Shown: in pieces, positions 44,897 to 53,626 of the stretch
Layout: every line of letters begins with the position of its first letter
How positions within the stretch are numbered: the stretch's first letter is position 1
Assembly (NCBI RefSeq): GCF_030758315.1
Contig: NZ_CP132336.1
Location: 1,674,001 to 1,738,000 of the forward strand
Origin: Pararhizobium sp. IMCC3301
GTDB lineage: Bacteria > Pseudomonadota > Alphaproteobacteria > Rhizobiales > GCA-2746425
Length of the DNA: 64,000 bases
Reading direction: 5' to 3'
Notes under the pieces: generated by a model
What the model saw: only the letters and a program-made list of their open reading frames with translations
Databases searched by the model: none
Told to the model about the DNA's origin: nothing
Made by a program: the position numbers and the translations under genes

Positions 44897-45627
44897 GGCT
44901 CTGCCCTGCCTTCGGTTTGGTAGGGAGCCTGCGTCAGTTGACCAAGCACCTGAAGATAGGCAACCAGCGCGTCCATCTCGGTCAGCCGCCTGTCGGCGTC
45001 GAAGTTGCGGATACTGGTTGCCTCGCCATAACGTGCGACTATCCCCTCGGTCCTGTCGGAATCCGGGGTGGCCTGGCCCAGAGCATCGCTGCCGGCATTG
45101 GCAATCATCTCGTCTGTGTAGGGCACACCAAGCCGCCGCAACGCGGTAAGGTGGGCATCCAGATCGTCGACAGCAAGCTGGGATTCAGCCAGCCACGGAT
45201 AGGCTGCCATGATCGAGGAGGACACCACCGCACGCGGATTGATCAAATGCGCCACATGCCAGTCGTCGGAATACTTGCCACCGATGCGTGCCAGATCCGG
45301 CCCGGTGCGTTTTGAGCCCCACAGCATCGGATGGTCGTATTGCGATTCTGCCGCCAGTGAATAGGGGCCGTAGCGTTCCACTTCGTCGCGCAGCGTGCGT
45401 ATCATCTGGCTGTGACATGCATAGCAGCCTTCACGGATGTAGATGTTGCGCCCGGCGAGTTCCAGGGGCGTGTAGAGGCGCATGTCATCTGTGGTTTCCA
45501 CTGTCTCATCGATTGTGAAGAGTGGCGCGATCTCGATCACGCCACCCACGCTTGCCGCGAGGATGATTGCAAGCACCAGCCCGATGGGGTGCTTTTCGAG
45601 GTTGTAGTGGAGCTTGAAGATTGGCAT
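44893..45627 (-). CDS. ccoO: cbb3-type cytochrome c oxidase subunit II (monoheme cytochrome c)
   Basis: A 244-residue monoheme cytochrome c: an N-terminal anchor ([21 protein letters not shown]), then [24 protein letters not shown] with the CxxCH heme site, [21 protein letters not shown] and a C-terminal [14 protein letters not shown]. The ATG at 45627 starts the usual [17 protein letters not shown]; the longer frame is rejected. It follows ccoN by 4 bases and overlaps ccoQ. Confidence 0.97.
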   Translation of the reverse strand: MPIFKLHYNLEKHPIGLVLAIILAASVGGVIEIAPLFTIDETVETTDDMRLYTPLELAGRNIYIREGCYACHSQMIRTLRDEVERYGPYSLAAESQYDHPMLWGSKRTGPDLARIGGKYSDDWHVAHLINPRAVVSSSIMAAYPWLAESQLAVDDLDAHLTALRRLGVPYTDEMIANAGSDALGQATPDSDRTEGIVARYGEATSIRNFDADRRLTEMDALVAYLQVLGQLTQAPYQTEGRAEP

Positions 45628-45631
45628 CGGA

Positions 45632-47257
45632 CTACTCCGCCAACTGGGGGGCAAGCGGGCGGTCGGCGGCAGCCCCGCTCGGCCTGCGCACCGTCAGCCA
45701 GATATTGACGGCCCCGGTCACAATGCCTGCCAGAAACAGCGCGCCACCTATGAACCGCGCAATATAGTAGGGGCGCATCGCCTCCATCGACTCGATGAAG
45801 GAATAGTTGAGTGTGCCCGTCTCATTGTAAGTCCGCCACATGAGGCCCTGCGTGAGACCCGCGTTCCAAAGCGAAAAGACGTAAGTCAGCAACCCCGCCA
45901 GCGCCAGCCAGAAGTGCCATTCAACCAGCCGGGACGAGTGCATTCGCTGCCGCCCCCAAAGCGCGGGCACCACCGAATAAAAGGCACCAAAGGTAATCAT
46001 TGCCAGCCAGCCGAGCGCGCCGGAATGGACGTGGCCCACGGTCCAGTCAGTGTAATGCGACAGCGCATTGACCGGGCGGATCGCCATGAACGATCCCTCG
46101 AAAGTGGAAAGCCCGTAGAACACTGCAGCCACAAACATGAAGCGCAATGTCGCGTCGTCGCGCACCCTGTGCCAGGCACCGTTCAGTGTCATTAGCGCAT
46201 TGCCGGCTGAAGCCCAGCTGGGCACCAGCAGCATCACCGAAAACGTCATGCCCAGCGTCTGCACCCAGTTTGGCAGAGCGGTGTAATGCAGATGGTGCGA
46301 GCCCACCCACATGTAGAAGAATGTGATGCCCCAGAAACTAAGAATCGATAGCCGGTATGAATAGATCGGTCGCTGCGCCCGTATGGGCAGATAGTAGTAG
46401 AGCATACCCAGGAAGCCGGAAGTCATGAAGAAGGCAACGGCGTTGTGGCCATACCACCACTGCACCATGGCATCCTGCACGCCGGAATAGAGCGAATAAC
46501 TCTTCGCGTCACCGAAACTCACCGGCAGGGCAAGGCTGTTGACGATATGCAGCATCGCCACAACCAGAATGAAGGCGAGATAGTACCAGTTGGCGACATA
46601 GATATGCGGCTCGGCGCGGCGCGCCAGGGTGCGCAGGTAAAGCAGGAAATAGACAACCCAGACGATCACCAGCAGAATGTCGGCATACCACTCGGCTTCT
46701 GCATACTCCTTGGACTGGGTGATCCCCATGAGATAGCCGGTCACCGCCCACAGGCAGAACAGATTGTATCCGATCAACACGAACCAGGGGCTGAGTTGAT
46801 CGGGAAGTCGCGCGCGGGAGGTGCGCTGCATGACATGGAATGATGTGGCAATCAGAGCATTGCCGCCAAAGGCAAAAATCACGCCCGTTGTATGCACCGG
46901 GCGGATGCGGCCATAGCTCGACCAGGCCTGGCCGAAGGTCGCTTCCGGCCACACCATCAGCGCCGCGACCCACAGTCCCACCGCCATGGCGACAACGCCC
47001 CAGACCATTGCAATCAGAATTCCTGCCCTGATCGGGTCGTCGAAATAACGAGAGAGCCGCTCGGGCGCAGGTTCGGGCTCGAAATACCGGCTGCCCACGG
47101 CAAACACCAGCACGATGCCCAGGCCCATTGCCATGAAGCCGTGCACGGCCATCGGGCCTTGTCGGGCAGCGGCTGCCATCGCCAGACCGACGAGGGCCAG
47201 TGCCATCGATAGCGCCACCGCCCATCGGCGTTCGGTCCTGGTGAGTTGGGCGATCAT
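45632..47257 (-). CDS. ccoN: cbb3-type cytochrome c oxidase subunit I
   Basis: The catalytic heme-copper subunit, 541 residues with about twelve helices, reducing oxygen at very low concentration while pumping protons. Metal-site segments are [20 protein letters not shown] (first heme-b His), [18 protein letters not shown] (copper His), [13 protein letters not shown] (second and third copper His) and [14 protein letters not shown] (heme b3 and b His). The start overlaps the nsrR stop (4 bases), so the repressor gene leads the operon. Confidence 0.97.
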   Translation of the reverse strand: MIAQLTRTERRWAVALSMALALVGLAMAAAARQGPMAVHGFMAMGLGIVLVFAVGSRYFEPEPAPERLSRYFDDPIRAGILIAMVWGVVAMAVGLWVAALMVWPEATFGQAWSSYGRIRPVHTTGVIFAFGGNALIATSFHVMQRTSRARLPDQLSPWFVLIGYNLFCLWAVTGYLMGITQSKEYAEAEWYADILLVIVWVVYFLLYLRTLARRAEPHIYVANWYYLAFILVVAMLHIVNSLALPVSFGDAKSYSLYSGVQDAMVQWWYGHNAVAFFMTSGFLGMLYYYLPIRAQRPIYSYRLSILSFWGITFFYMWVGSHHLHYTALPNWVQTLGMTFSVMLLVPSWASAGNALMTLNGAWHRVRDDATLRFMFVAAVFYGLSTFEGSFMAIRPVNALSHYTDWTVGHVHSGALGWLAMITFGAFYSVVPALWGRQRMHSSRLVEWHFWLALAGLLTYVFSLWNAGLTQGLMWRTYNETGTLNYSFIESMEAMRPYYIARFIGGALFLAGIVTGAVNIWLTVRRPSGAAADRPLAPQLAE

Positions 47258-47724
47258 CCGATGCTCCGTGCGGAAGGTGATTGAATGTCCCAGGAATAAT
47301 TTTTCCCTGCTGGCACTGCGGACACCGGCAAGGCAACATCCGCCAGTGTCGAGCGATCAAGATCGGCGAGAAAGGCTATTTCAGCTGCCTGCAGACGCGT
47401 CTTGAGCCGGCAGCATCCGGTGATGCTACAATCGCCGCCCGAAGCCGCGAAACATTCGACCAGAGGCTGCCCCGTTTCCAGTATTCGCACAACGTCGCCC
47501 AGCCGGATTTCGTCAGGCGATCGCGCCAGCATCGCGCCGCCACCGGCTCCGCGCCGTGTGGTTGCGATGCCTGCTTGCGCCAGCGCGGCCATGATTTTGG
47601 TCAGATGATTGCGTGACAATGCGAATTCCTCTGCCAGTTCGGCGGTCGAAAAGGCCCGATCCGGGGCCGAGGCCATGCGCATCAGCGCGCGCAGGCCGAA
47701 ATCAGTAAATGATGTGAGGCGCAT
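47254..47724 (-). CDS. nsrR: Rrf2 family iron-sulfur repressor, NsrR-type
   Basis: A 156-residue Rrf2 regulator. The N-terminal winged HTH (LTSFTDFGLRALMRMA, then FSTAELAEEFALSRNHLTKIMAAL) is followed by the cluster loop with Cys91, Cys99 and Cys105 (LVECF, GGDC, GCCRLK), the NsrR pattern; NsrR binds a [4Fe-4S] cluster that NO destroys. It is first gene of the cco operon, with a 56-bp inverted repeat 15 bases before its ATG, so self- and operon control by NO is expected. RirA or another Rrf2 member cannot be wholly excluded. Confidence 0.85.
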   Translation of the reverse strand: MRLTSFTDFGLRALMRMASAPDRAFSTAELAEEFALSRNHLTKIMAALAQAGIATTRRGAGGGAMLARSPDEIRLGDVVRILETGQPLVECFAASGGDCSITGCCRLKTRLQAAEIAFLADLDRSTLADVALPVSAVPAGKNYSWDIQSPSARSIG

Positions 47725-47738
47725 CGAGTCTCGCTTCG

Positions 47739-47794
47739 AATTGGTATTTACAAATCCTATTAAGCTGCTTTAATAGGTATTGTAAATACCAATT
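47739..47794. promoter_or_regulatory. 56-bp inverted repeat operator between nsrR and the hemerythrin operon
   Basis: Two 25-base arms (47739-47763 and 47770-47794) beginning AATTGGTATTTACAA pair with two mismatches around a 6-base centre. The right arm contains GGTATT-GTA-AATACC (47776-47790), a compact palindrome of the size an Rrf2 dimer would bind; the left arm holds an imperfect copy. It lies in the divergent gap, so one set of sites may control both operons. Confidence 0.75.
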
Positions 47795-47810
47795 AGGAGC
47801 TTTTGAACAC

Positions 47811-47966
47811 ATGGCCGCGCCACAGGACATTGAAACACCCAGGTTCCCACGCCCGCCGAACGTGTCGCCTGCCCAATCTACACCAGCTTTCAGGATGCTC
47901 GCAACCATTATGGCGTTAGCGAGCTGTCACCGCAGCTTTGATCCGGAGAACCGTCATGCAACCTGA
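47811..47966 (+). other. doubtful 51-codon frame before the hemerythrin gene, possible gene relic
   Basis: An ATG frame (MAAPQDIETPRF...) preceded by AGGAG at a long 11-base spacing overlaps the hemerythrin start by 11 bases. The adjacent frame reads protein-like as PTPAERVACPIYTSFQDAR and ends about 15 bases before the hemerythrin ATG, so a single-base frameshift may have joined them originally. Not recognised. It may be a broken small gene or just a leader. Confidence 0.25.
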
Positions 47967-48435
47967 CCTGCCCCCCGAAGACTCAACGGAACTGACCCAT
48001 TTCATCGTAACGCGTTATCATCAGATCCATCGCACTCAGCTCCCCGAGATCGTCGCATTGGCTCACAAGGTCGAGCGGGTGCACGCCGACCACCCGGACG
48101 CGCCGCTTGGCCTGGGCGATCTGCTGCAGGAACTGATCGGGACACTGGAAGTGCATATGATGAAGGAGGAACTTATCCTCTTTCCCGCGATCCGCAATGG
48201 CGGCGGGCCGGGTATCGAAAATCCGATTGCCGTCATGCGCGCCGATCATGACGACCACGATTCCGAAGTCACCCGTATCCGTGCCCTGACACGGGACCTG
48301 ACCCTGCCGCAAGGTGCCTGTCGTTCATGGACTGCACTTTATGGGGGTCTGGCAACGTTTCTGGCCGATCTCGACGCTCATATCCGGCTTGAGAACGATG
48401 TGCTGTTTCCCCGCTTTGAACCCGCAGCGCAATGA
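47956..48435 (+). CDS. hemerythrin HHE-domain protein, RIC/DnrN-like
   Basis: A 159-residue four-helix di-iron protein. HFIVTRYHQIHRTQLPEIV, LEVHMMKEELILFPAI, MRADHDDHDSEV and HIRLENDVLFPRF supply the His/Glu ligands in the RIC/YtfE order. YtfE-type proteins repair NO-damaged iron-sulfur clusters; this one lacks their N-terminal ScdA domain. Start 47956 has GGAGA 6 bases upstream. It is the first clear gene divergent from nsrR, consistent with an NO-defence role. Confidence 0.85.
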   Translation: MQPDLPPEDSTELTHFIVTRYHQIHRTQLPEIVALAHKVERVHADHPDAPLGLGDLLQELIGTLEVHMMKEELILFPAIRNGGGPGIENPIAVMRADHDDHDSEVTRIRALTRDLTLPQGACRSWTALYGGLATFLADLDAHIRLENDVLFPRFEPAAQ

Positions 48436-48451
48436 CATCTGGAGTAGAACA

Positions 48452-48802
48452 ATGCCTGATATCTCCATGCCGAAAGCCACCCGTGCCCATACCGAAAAGC
48501 GCCACGCCCTGGCTCCGGGGCCGGACGACGCCTTCCGCGCCTTTGGCAAGGCAGTCTTTGCCGAAGGTGCGCTTGACCGGCACACCAAGCAGTTGATTGC
48601 GGTGGCGCTCGCCCATGTCACGCAATGCCCCTGGTGCATCGAGAGCCATGTCAAGGCGGCTCAGCGCGAGGGCGCGACCGGCGCCCAGATCATGGAGGCG
48701 ATCTGGATCGCTGCCGAGATGCGTGCGGGAGCAGCTTTTGCCCATTCGATCAAGGCACTGGAACTGATCGGCGACGATGAAACGGGCATGACGGCAGAAT
48801 GA
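48452..48802 (+). CDS. carboxymuconolactone decarboxylase family (AhpD-like) protein
   Basis: A 116-residue CMD-family protein with the AhpD-type CPWCIESH redox motif (CxxC-x2-H) at about residues 52-59, preceded by RHTKQLIAVALAHVTQ. AhpD-like proteins reduce peroxiredoxins or act as small peroxidases. GGAG lies 8 bases before the ATG; the longer frame upstream is rejected. It sits between the hemerythrin and DUF488 genes in a stress-type operon and overlaps the latter by 4 bases. Confidence 0.87.
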   Translation: MPDISMPKATRAHTEKRHALAPGPDDAFRAFGKAVFAEGALDRHTKQLIAVALAHVTQCPWCIESHVKAAQREGATGAQIMEAIWIAAEMRAGAAFAHSIKALELIGDDETGMTAE

Positions 48803-49188
48803 GTGCAACCGCGCCATCTATCGACGTCTGCCGGGTCCATGATGCGGAGAGCGCTGCCGGCGCACGGCTGCTGGTAGATCGTCTGTGGCCGCGTGGTGTG
48901 TCGAAGGCAACGCTCCGACTTGATGAGTGGATCAGGGATGCGGCACCCAGCGAAGAATTGCGCCGCTGGTTCAATCACGAACCGGCGAAATGGCATGCTT
49001 TCCGCAAGCGCTATATCGTCGAGTTGGACATGAACCCGCAGGCAGTTGCACGTTGTCTGGAGTGGTGCGCGAAAGGACCGATGACGTTGCTCTTCGCAGC
49101 GCACGACATCGAGCATAACAATGCCATCGTGTTACGTGATTATCTGATCGGACAAGGGCAGAAGGATCGACACTGCACGACCCGCTGA
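48799..49188 (+). CDS. DUF488 family protein (YeaO-like)
   Basis: A 129-residue DUF488 protein: RLLVDRLWPRGVSK, LRLDEWIRDAAPSEELRRWF and LLFAAHDIEHNNAIVLRDYL are the family's conserved segments. Its function is unknown. It ends the hemerythrin operon, with its start overlapping the AhpD-like stop, and faces the TRAP permease gene tail to tail. Confidence 0.88.
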   Translation: MSATAPSIDVCRVHDAESAAGARLLVDRLWPRGVSKATLRLDEWIRDAAPSEELRRWFNHEPAKWHAFRKRYIVELDMNPQAVARCLEWCAKGPMTLLFAAHDIEHNNAIVLRDYLIGQGQKDRHCTTR

Positions 49189-49307
49189 TCATCGGTTGCA
49201 TACCCCGCTCTGCGATCTTCCCGCCTGCGATCCGCCGACCCTGCTGGCGGGTATGATCAAAACGGATACTCTGGTTCGTTCCATGATTTGATTGAAACAT
49301 GGACGAT

Positions 49308-50900
49308 CTAGGGACCGTAAACCACCAGCGGCAGCCATGTCGCCAGACTTGGCAGATACCACAGGACCACCAGCGCAAACATCTGGATCAGGACAAACGG
49401 CACCGCACCGAGATAAATATCCGATGTCTTGACGCTGGGCGGCGCCACACCGCGCAGATAGAACAGCGCAAAGCCGAAAGGCGGCGTCAGGAATGAAGTC
49501 TGCAGATTAACCGCCATCATGATACCCAGCCAGACCGGGCTCACCGGATCACCATTCGGCATTTGCAGTTGCAGCAGGATCGGAGCCACGAGAGGCACTA
49601 CGACAAACACGATTTCCAGAAAATCCAGAAAGAACCCCAGAACGAACATCAGCAGCATAACCGCCAGAATGGCGCCAATCGTGCCGCCGGGAATATCACG
49701 CAACAATTCATGAACCAGTTCTTCACCGCCCAGACCGCGAAAGATCAGGGAGAATATCGACGCCCCGATCAGAATTACGAACACCATGGTTGTCACATGG
49801 GTGGTTCCCGATACCACTTCGGTCAGCACCCCGGCGCGGAACACCCGCAACAGCGCAACCAGAACACCGAAGGTCAGGATCAGCACACAGCCGATCGCTC
49901 CATAGATCGCCATTTGATCGAAATCCGAAATTTCGTTACGGGCGACCCGCAAATCCACATTGGCAGTTAGAAACAGCACCGCCACCAGCGCCAGCGCGGC
50001 CAGATAGATCGGCCAGGGATTTCCCTTTCCAACACGAAGCCCGGCCAGGAAGATCGAGCCGACGGCCCCCACTGCGGCGGCTTCCGTGGGCGTTGCAATA
50101 CCTCCCAAAATCGATCCGAGCACTGCAATGATGAGCACAATCGGTGGCACCAATGCGTGAAATATCTTGTCGATAGTGACGTGTTCACCGGCTTCCGGAG
50201 GCATTGCCGGAGAGCTTTCCGGTTTCAGGATCGCCATTGCAATCTGATACAGCATATACATCCCGACCAGCATCAGTCCGGGGATTAATGCTCCGGCAAA
50301 CAGATCACCGACCGACACGGTGTCGGGCGAGAAAATACCCATGTCCAGTTGGGCTTTCTGATAGGCATTGGACAGCTGGTCGCCCAGGATAACCAGAACA
50401 ATGGAGGGCGGAATAATCTGCCCGAGTGTCCCTGACGCGGCGATCGTTCCGCAGGCCAGGCGCTTGGAATAACCCCGTTCCAGCATGGTCGGCAGCGACA
50501 GCAGTCCCATTGTCACAACGGTGGCTCCAACGATGCCGGTGGATGCGGCCAGCAGGGCACCGACAATGGACACCGAAAGGCCAAGCCCGCCGCGCAAGGT
50601 GCCGAACAGCTTACCCATGGTATCCAGCAGTTCTTCAGCAACCTTGGAGCGCTCCAGCATGACACCCATAAATACGAACAGTGGCACGGCAATCAGAACT
50701 TCATTGGTCATGATGCCGAACAGGCGGGACGGCACGGCGAGCAGGAAAGTCGGGTCGAAAACACCCAGCACAAATCCGATCAGGGCAAACACAAGACCCG
50801 TTCCGGCCAGTGTGAAAGCCACAGGGAAGCCCATCAGCAGAACAATGCAGACCACGCCGAACATGAGGAGATCCAGCGATTGGGCAATCGATACTTCCAT
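49308..50900 (-). CDS. dctM: TRAP transporter large permease (DctM)
   Basis: A 530-residue multi-helix protein of the DctM family, longer than the usual 430 because of an extra central membrane region (about residues 290-350). Marks are GFPVAFTLAGTGLVFALIG, LIAVPLFVFMGVMLERSKVAEELLDTM, ASGTLGQIIPPSIVLVILG and the C-terminal MMAVNLQTSFLTPPFGFALF. It is the ion-coupled core of the TRAP importer. It begins at the stop of dctQ with a 1-base overlap. Confidence 0.93.
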   Translation of the reverse strand: MEVSIAQSLDLLMFGVVCIVLLMGFPVAFTLAGTGLVFALIGFVLGVFDPTFLLAVPSRLFGIMTNEVLIAVPLFVFMGVMLERSKVAEELLDTMGKLFGTLRGGLGLSVSIVGALLAASTGIVGATVVTMGLLSLPTMLERGYSKRLACGTIAASGTLGQIIPPSIVLVILGDQLSNAYQKAQLDMGIFSPDTVSVGDLFAGALIPGLMLVGMYMLYQIAMAILKPESSPAMPPEAGEHVTIDKIFHALVPPIVLIIAVLGSILGGIATPTEAAAVGAVGSIFLAGLRVGKGNPWPIYLAALALVAVLFLTANVDLRVARNEISDFDQMAIYGAIGCVLILTFGVLVALLRVFRAGVLTEVVSGTTHVTTMVFVILIGASIFSLIFRGLGGEELVHELLRDIPGGTIGAILAVMLLMFVLGFFLDFLEIVFVVVPLVAPILLQLQMPNGDPVSPVWLGIMMAVNLQTSFLTPPFGFALFYLRGVAPPSVKTSDIYLGAVPFVLIQMFALVVLWYLPSLATWLPLVVYGP

Positions 50901-51472
50901 CAGATCCGCTCCTCGCTGGACCGTTCCCGCGGTTCCGGCAAGGCTTTGCTCAGCCGCAATTTATCCAGCTCCAACTCGTCTCCGCCCATCGCCAGAAGCG
51001 ACCGTATGGCGATGGAAACGCCTTGCAGCGCCATCATCACTGCAAAACCCAGTATGGCGGTTTTCTGAAGGTAGCGCGCCTGGATACCGCTGGTTTCCGG
51101 CGAGCCTTCCAGCACCGCCCATGACGCCACCACATAGGGAAAGGATGTCCACAAAATCACCAGACAGACCGGGATCAGCAGAAGCAGGGCCCCAAACAGA
51201 TTGATCATGGCTTTTTTGCGCGGACGCGCTTCGCGATAAAAAATATCGACGCGCACATGGCCATCCACCAGGAGTGTGAAGGCGGCCGCAAGCATGAACA
51301 GGAAGCCGTGCAGATAGGTGATGCTTTCCTGGGCAAAGATCGAGCCGATGCCGAAGACATAGCGCATCACCACCACCACAAACTGGATCAGGACGATCAG
51401 AAGCGCAAACCACATCACGGTTCTGCCAACCGATTTGTTGATCCGGTCAATCAGATCTGCGAGCGCACGCAT
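50900..51472 (-). CDS. dctQ: TRAP transporter small permease (DctQ)
   Basis: A 190-residue protein with four membrane helices, including FALLIVLIQFVVVVMRYVFG and HGFLFMLAAAFTLLVDGHVRVDIFY, the DctQ pattern. GGGG lies 8-12 bases before the ATG at 51472; the longer frame is rejected. A terminator-like hairpin separates it from dctP upstream, so it is expected to be less expressed than the binding protein. Confidence 0.9.
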   Translation of the reverse strand: MRALADLIDRINKSVGRTVMWFALLIVLIQFVVVVMRYVFGIGSIFAQESITYLHGFLFMLAAAFTLLVDGHVRVDIFYREARPRKKAMINLFGALLLLIPVCLVILWTSFPYVVASWAVLEGSPETSGIQARYLQKTAILGFAVMMALQGVSIAIRSLLAMGGDELELDKLRLSKALPEPRERSSEERI

Positions 51473-51539
51473 GGCAGTTCCCCCCTGGCGAAACAGATGT
51501 TTCAAACTTCACTGTATGCCGTGCATCCACGGACAAAAA

Positions 51540-51568
51540 GACCTTCCGCAGCACAGCCGCGGAAGGTC
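51540..51568 (-). terminator. attenuating terminator between dctP and dctQ
   Basis: On the minus strand, GACCTTCCGC, a 9-base loop and GCGGAAGGTC form a 10-bp stem followed at once by TTTTT, a standard intrinsic terminator 23 bases after the dctP stop. With dctQM continuing downstream, it probably works as a partial terminator. Confidence 0.75.
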
Positions 51569-51591
51569 ATCTATGGTCATCTCATCCGGCA

Positions 51592-52695
51592 CTAGCCAAG
51601 AGATTTCATCCGCGCCGTAACGTAGGCCTGCTCGGCAATCGAGCCCCATGAGCCGATTTCGGTCCGCGCTTTGCGGAAGCTATCCAGCACTCGGCGGCCA
51701 ATATCAGTATCTGCGGTTTCGTCGAGCACTTCTTCCGAGTATTTGGCAAACCCGGCAAAAACCTCTTCCGGGAATTCACGCAACTGAACGCCATGCTTAC
51801 CGGTCAATTCAGCCAAAGCTGCACCGTTTTTGGCATTGTACTCGGAATACATGGTGTTGTTTTCCTGGGCACAGCAAGCTGCAATCAGCGCCTGATCGGC
51901 TGCGTTAAAGGACTCCCAGATGCGTTTATTCATGCCGACGGCAAGACCTGAGCCTGGCTCATGGAAACCGGGCCAGTAGTAGAATTTGGCCACCTTGTAA
52001 AAGCCGAAGGCCAGATCATTCCACGGGCCGACCCATTCCGTTGCGTCAATCGCACCGGATTGCAGGGACGGGAAAATCTCGCCGCCCGGCAGGGCCACAG
52101 CCGTGGCGCCAATGCGGCGCAGCACTTCTCCGCCAAGGCCCGGCATGCGCATTTTCAGGCCCTTCATGTCTTCCAGCGAATTGATTTCCTTGCGGAACCA
52201 GCCCCCCATCTGAACACCGGTATTGCCGGCCATCAGGGATTTCAGGCCGAATTCTGACGCCAGTTCATCCCATAATTCCTGGCCACCGCCGAAATTCACC
52301 CAGGCGTCCAGCTCATTGGCTGTCAGACCCATCGGCACCGCAGTGAAATAATTGAAGGCCTTGTGTTTGCCCTGCCAGTAATATTCCGCAGCATGATACA
52401 TGTCAGCGGTTCCACTGGACACGGCGTCAAAGCTTTCAAACGGCGGCACCAGTTCCCCGGCAGCATATAGCTTGATCGTGATGCGCCCACCCGAAGCGGC
52501 GGTGATGCGATCGGCAACCCGCTGCGCACCTGTGCCAAGACCGGGAAAGTTTTTTGGCCAGGTCGTGACCATTTTCAACTCGCGCATGTCCTGGGAAATC
52601 GCGGGCGTTGACAACGCTGTCGCGACAGCGCCCCCGGCTGTCACCAGGCCAGCGGATTTGATAAAAGATCGACGATCCAGTTTTGATGTAGTCAT
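51592..52695 (-). CDS. dctP: TRAP transporter substrate-binding protein (DctP/TakP-like)
   Basis: A 367-residue periplasmic receptor. It has a twin-arginine signal (KLDRRSFIKSAG), then the TakP-like fold: KMVTTWPKNFPGLGTGAQRV, the conserved Arg in LKMRMPGLGGEV, and IDATEWVGPWNDLAFGFYKVA. The WPKNFPGLGTGA segment is shared with TakP of Rhodobacter sphaeroides, a 2-oxoacid receptor, so pyruvate-like 2-oxo acids are the likeliest ligands, inferred. GGGAGGA is 9 bases before the ATG. Confidence 0.92.
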   Translation of the reverse strand: MTTSKLDRRSFIKSAGLVTAGGAVATALSTPAISQDMRELKMVTTWPKNFPGLGTGAQRVADRITAASGGRITIKLYAAGELVPPFESFDAVSSGTADMYHAAEYYWQGKHKAFNYFTAVPMGLTANELDAWVNFGGGQELWDELASEFGLKSLMAGNTGVQMGGWFRKEINSLEDMKGLKMRMPGLGGEVLRRIGATAVALPGGEIFPSLQSGAIDATEWVGPWNDLAFGFYKVAKFYYWPGFHEPGSGLAVGMNKRIWESFNAADQALIAACCAQENNTMYSEYNAKNGAALAELTGKHGVQLREFPEEVFAGFAKYSEEVLDETADTDIGRRVLDSFRKARTEIGSWGSIAEQAYVTARMKSLG

Positions 52696-52883
52696 GTGCA
52701 GTTATCCTCCCATACACAATTTCAGGTAGTTTCTCGCCTGCACCAATACGAATCTGGTGAGGCCTTGTCTATGCAATTCGCATGAATGGGTCTATTGCGT
52801 AAACCTCGTAAATGTCACGTATGACTACTTGTTTCGACATTAATGGGACAAATTCTGGCGGCCGGTTCGCGCCCGGTCTGCGC

Positions 52884-53075
52884 TTATGTCCGCTCGGCCC
52901 GCGAACGCCTGATGTTGCAGAGCATTACCAGGGGCATGCCAAAAAGGCAGTCGCCAAAAACCTGTCGATCAGCGTGCGCACGATGGAAAGCCACCGCCTC
53001 AGCATCCGCGAAAAATCAGGCGACAGCAACACCGCCCGTCCGACCCGGATTGCAGGCAAACTGAAGCTCATCTGA
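52884..53075 (+). pseudogene. decayed FixJ/LuxR-type response-regulator HTH, one-base frameshift
   Basis: Two frames together spell a LuxR-type HTH end: VRSARERLMLQSITRGMPK in one frame, then KAVAKNLSISVRTMESHRL followed by SIREKSGDSN in the next. One base appears missing in the A-run near 52941, where family proteins read GMPNKAVA. No receiver domain is found upstream, so only the last part of the gene remains. It lies between dctP and tRNA-fMet. Confidence 0.7.
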
Positions 53076-53200
53076 CAGCACTGCCAGCGTATTGTGACAC
53101 GCCCGGAAATTCGTCGCAAAAAAATGTCATATGCATCTTTCATTCCGGCAGGAGGAGTGTTACATGCTGCCTGTCGGCGGACAGACCGGCACATTTTTGG

Positions 53201-53277
<77 letters not shown>

Positions 53278-53344
53278 AAAAAATTCATAAAATCATTGAG
53301 TTAGGATGAAGGCCAAATGGCCTGGGATTTCATATCCGTCCTGT

Positions 53345-53575
53345 GTCCGCAATCCATTTGACCTTCCATTGCGCCCGGGTACATCGCCACAGACAATACC
53401 GAAGCGCTGCGAGCCCATCCCGGCCGCTTTCGATCATCCTTGAACGCATACAAGCGGGTCGACGGGGCGAACCTGATGATGTCAAAGGTCTTGCCGTTTT
53501 TCAGCTTCTTCAGCATCCGGCTATGGGCATGGCACAAGCCTTTTGGTGGGTGGTGGTTGGATGGTCCGTTGAGCA
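53345..53575 (+). pseudogene. decayed KduD-like SDR, C-terminal fragment with frameshifts
   Basis: One frame contains SIAPGYIATDNTEALRA, the substrate-loop signature of 2-deoxy-D-gluconate 3-dehydrogenase (KduD), and a second frame continues ILERIQAGRRGEPDD and VKGLAVFQLL up to a VVVGW remnant of the VDGGW end. At least one frameshift and several lost residues show it is non-functional. It begins about 68 bases after tRNA-fMet and precedes the LysR gene. Confidence 0.7.
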
Positions 53576-53626
53576 AAGCATATAGAAAAAACCTTTAACT
53601 CATCGTTCTGTATGCTAGAACGCCGT

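Noticed and set aside
47739-47794. FNR/NNR box in the TTG...CAA parts of the repeat
   Set aside because: The spacing is TTG-N7-CAA, one base short of the TTG-N8-CAA pattern.
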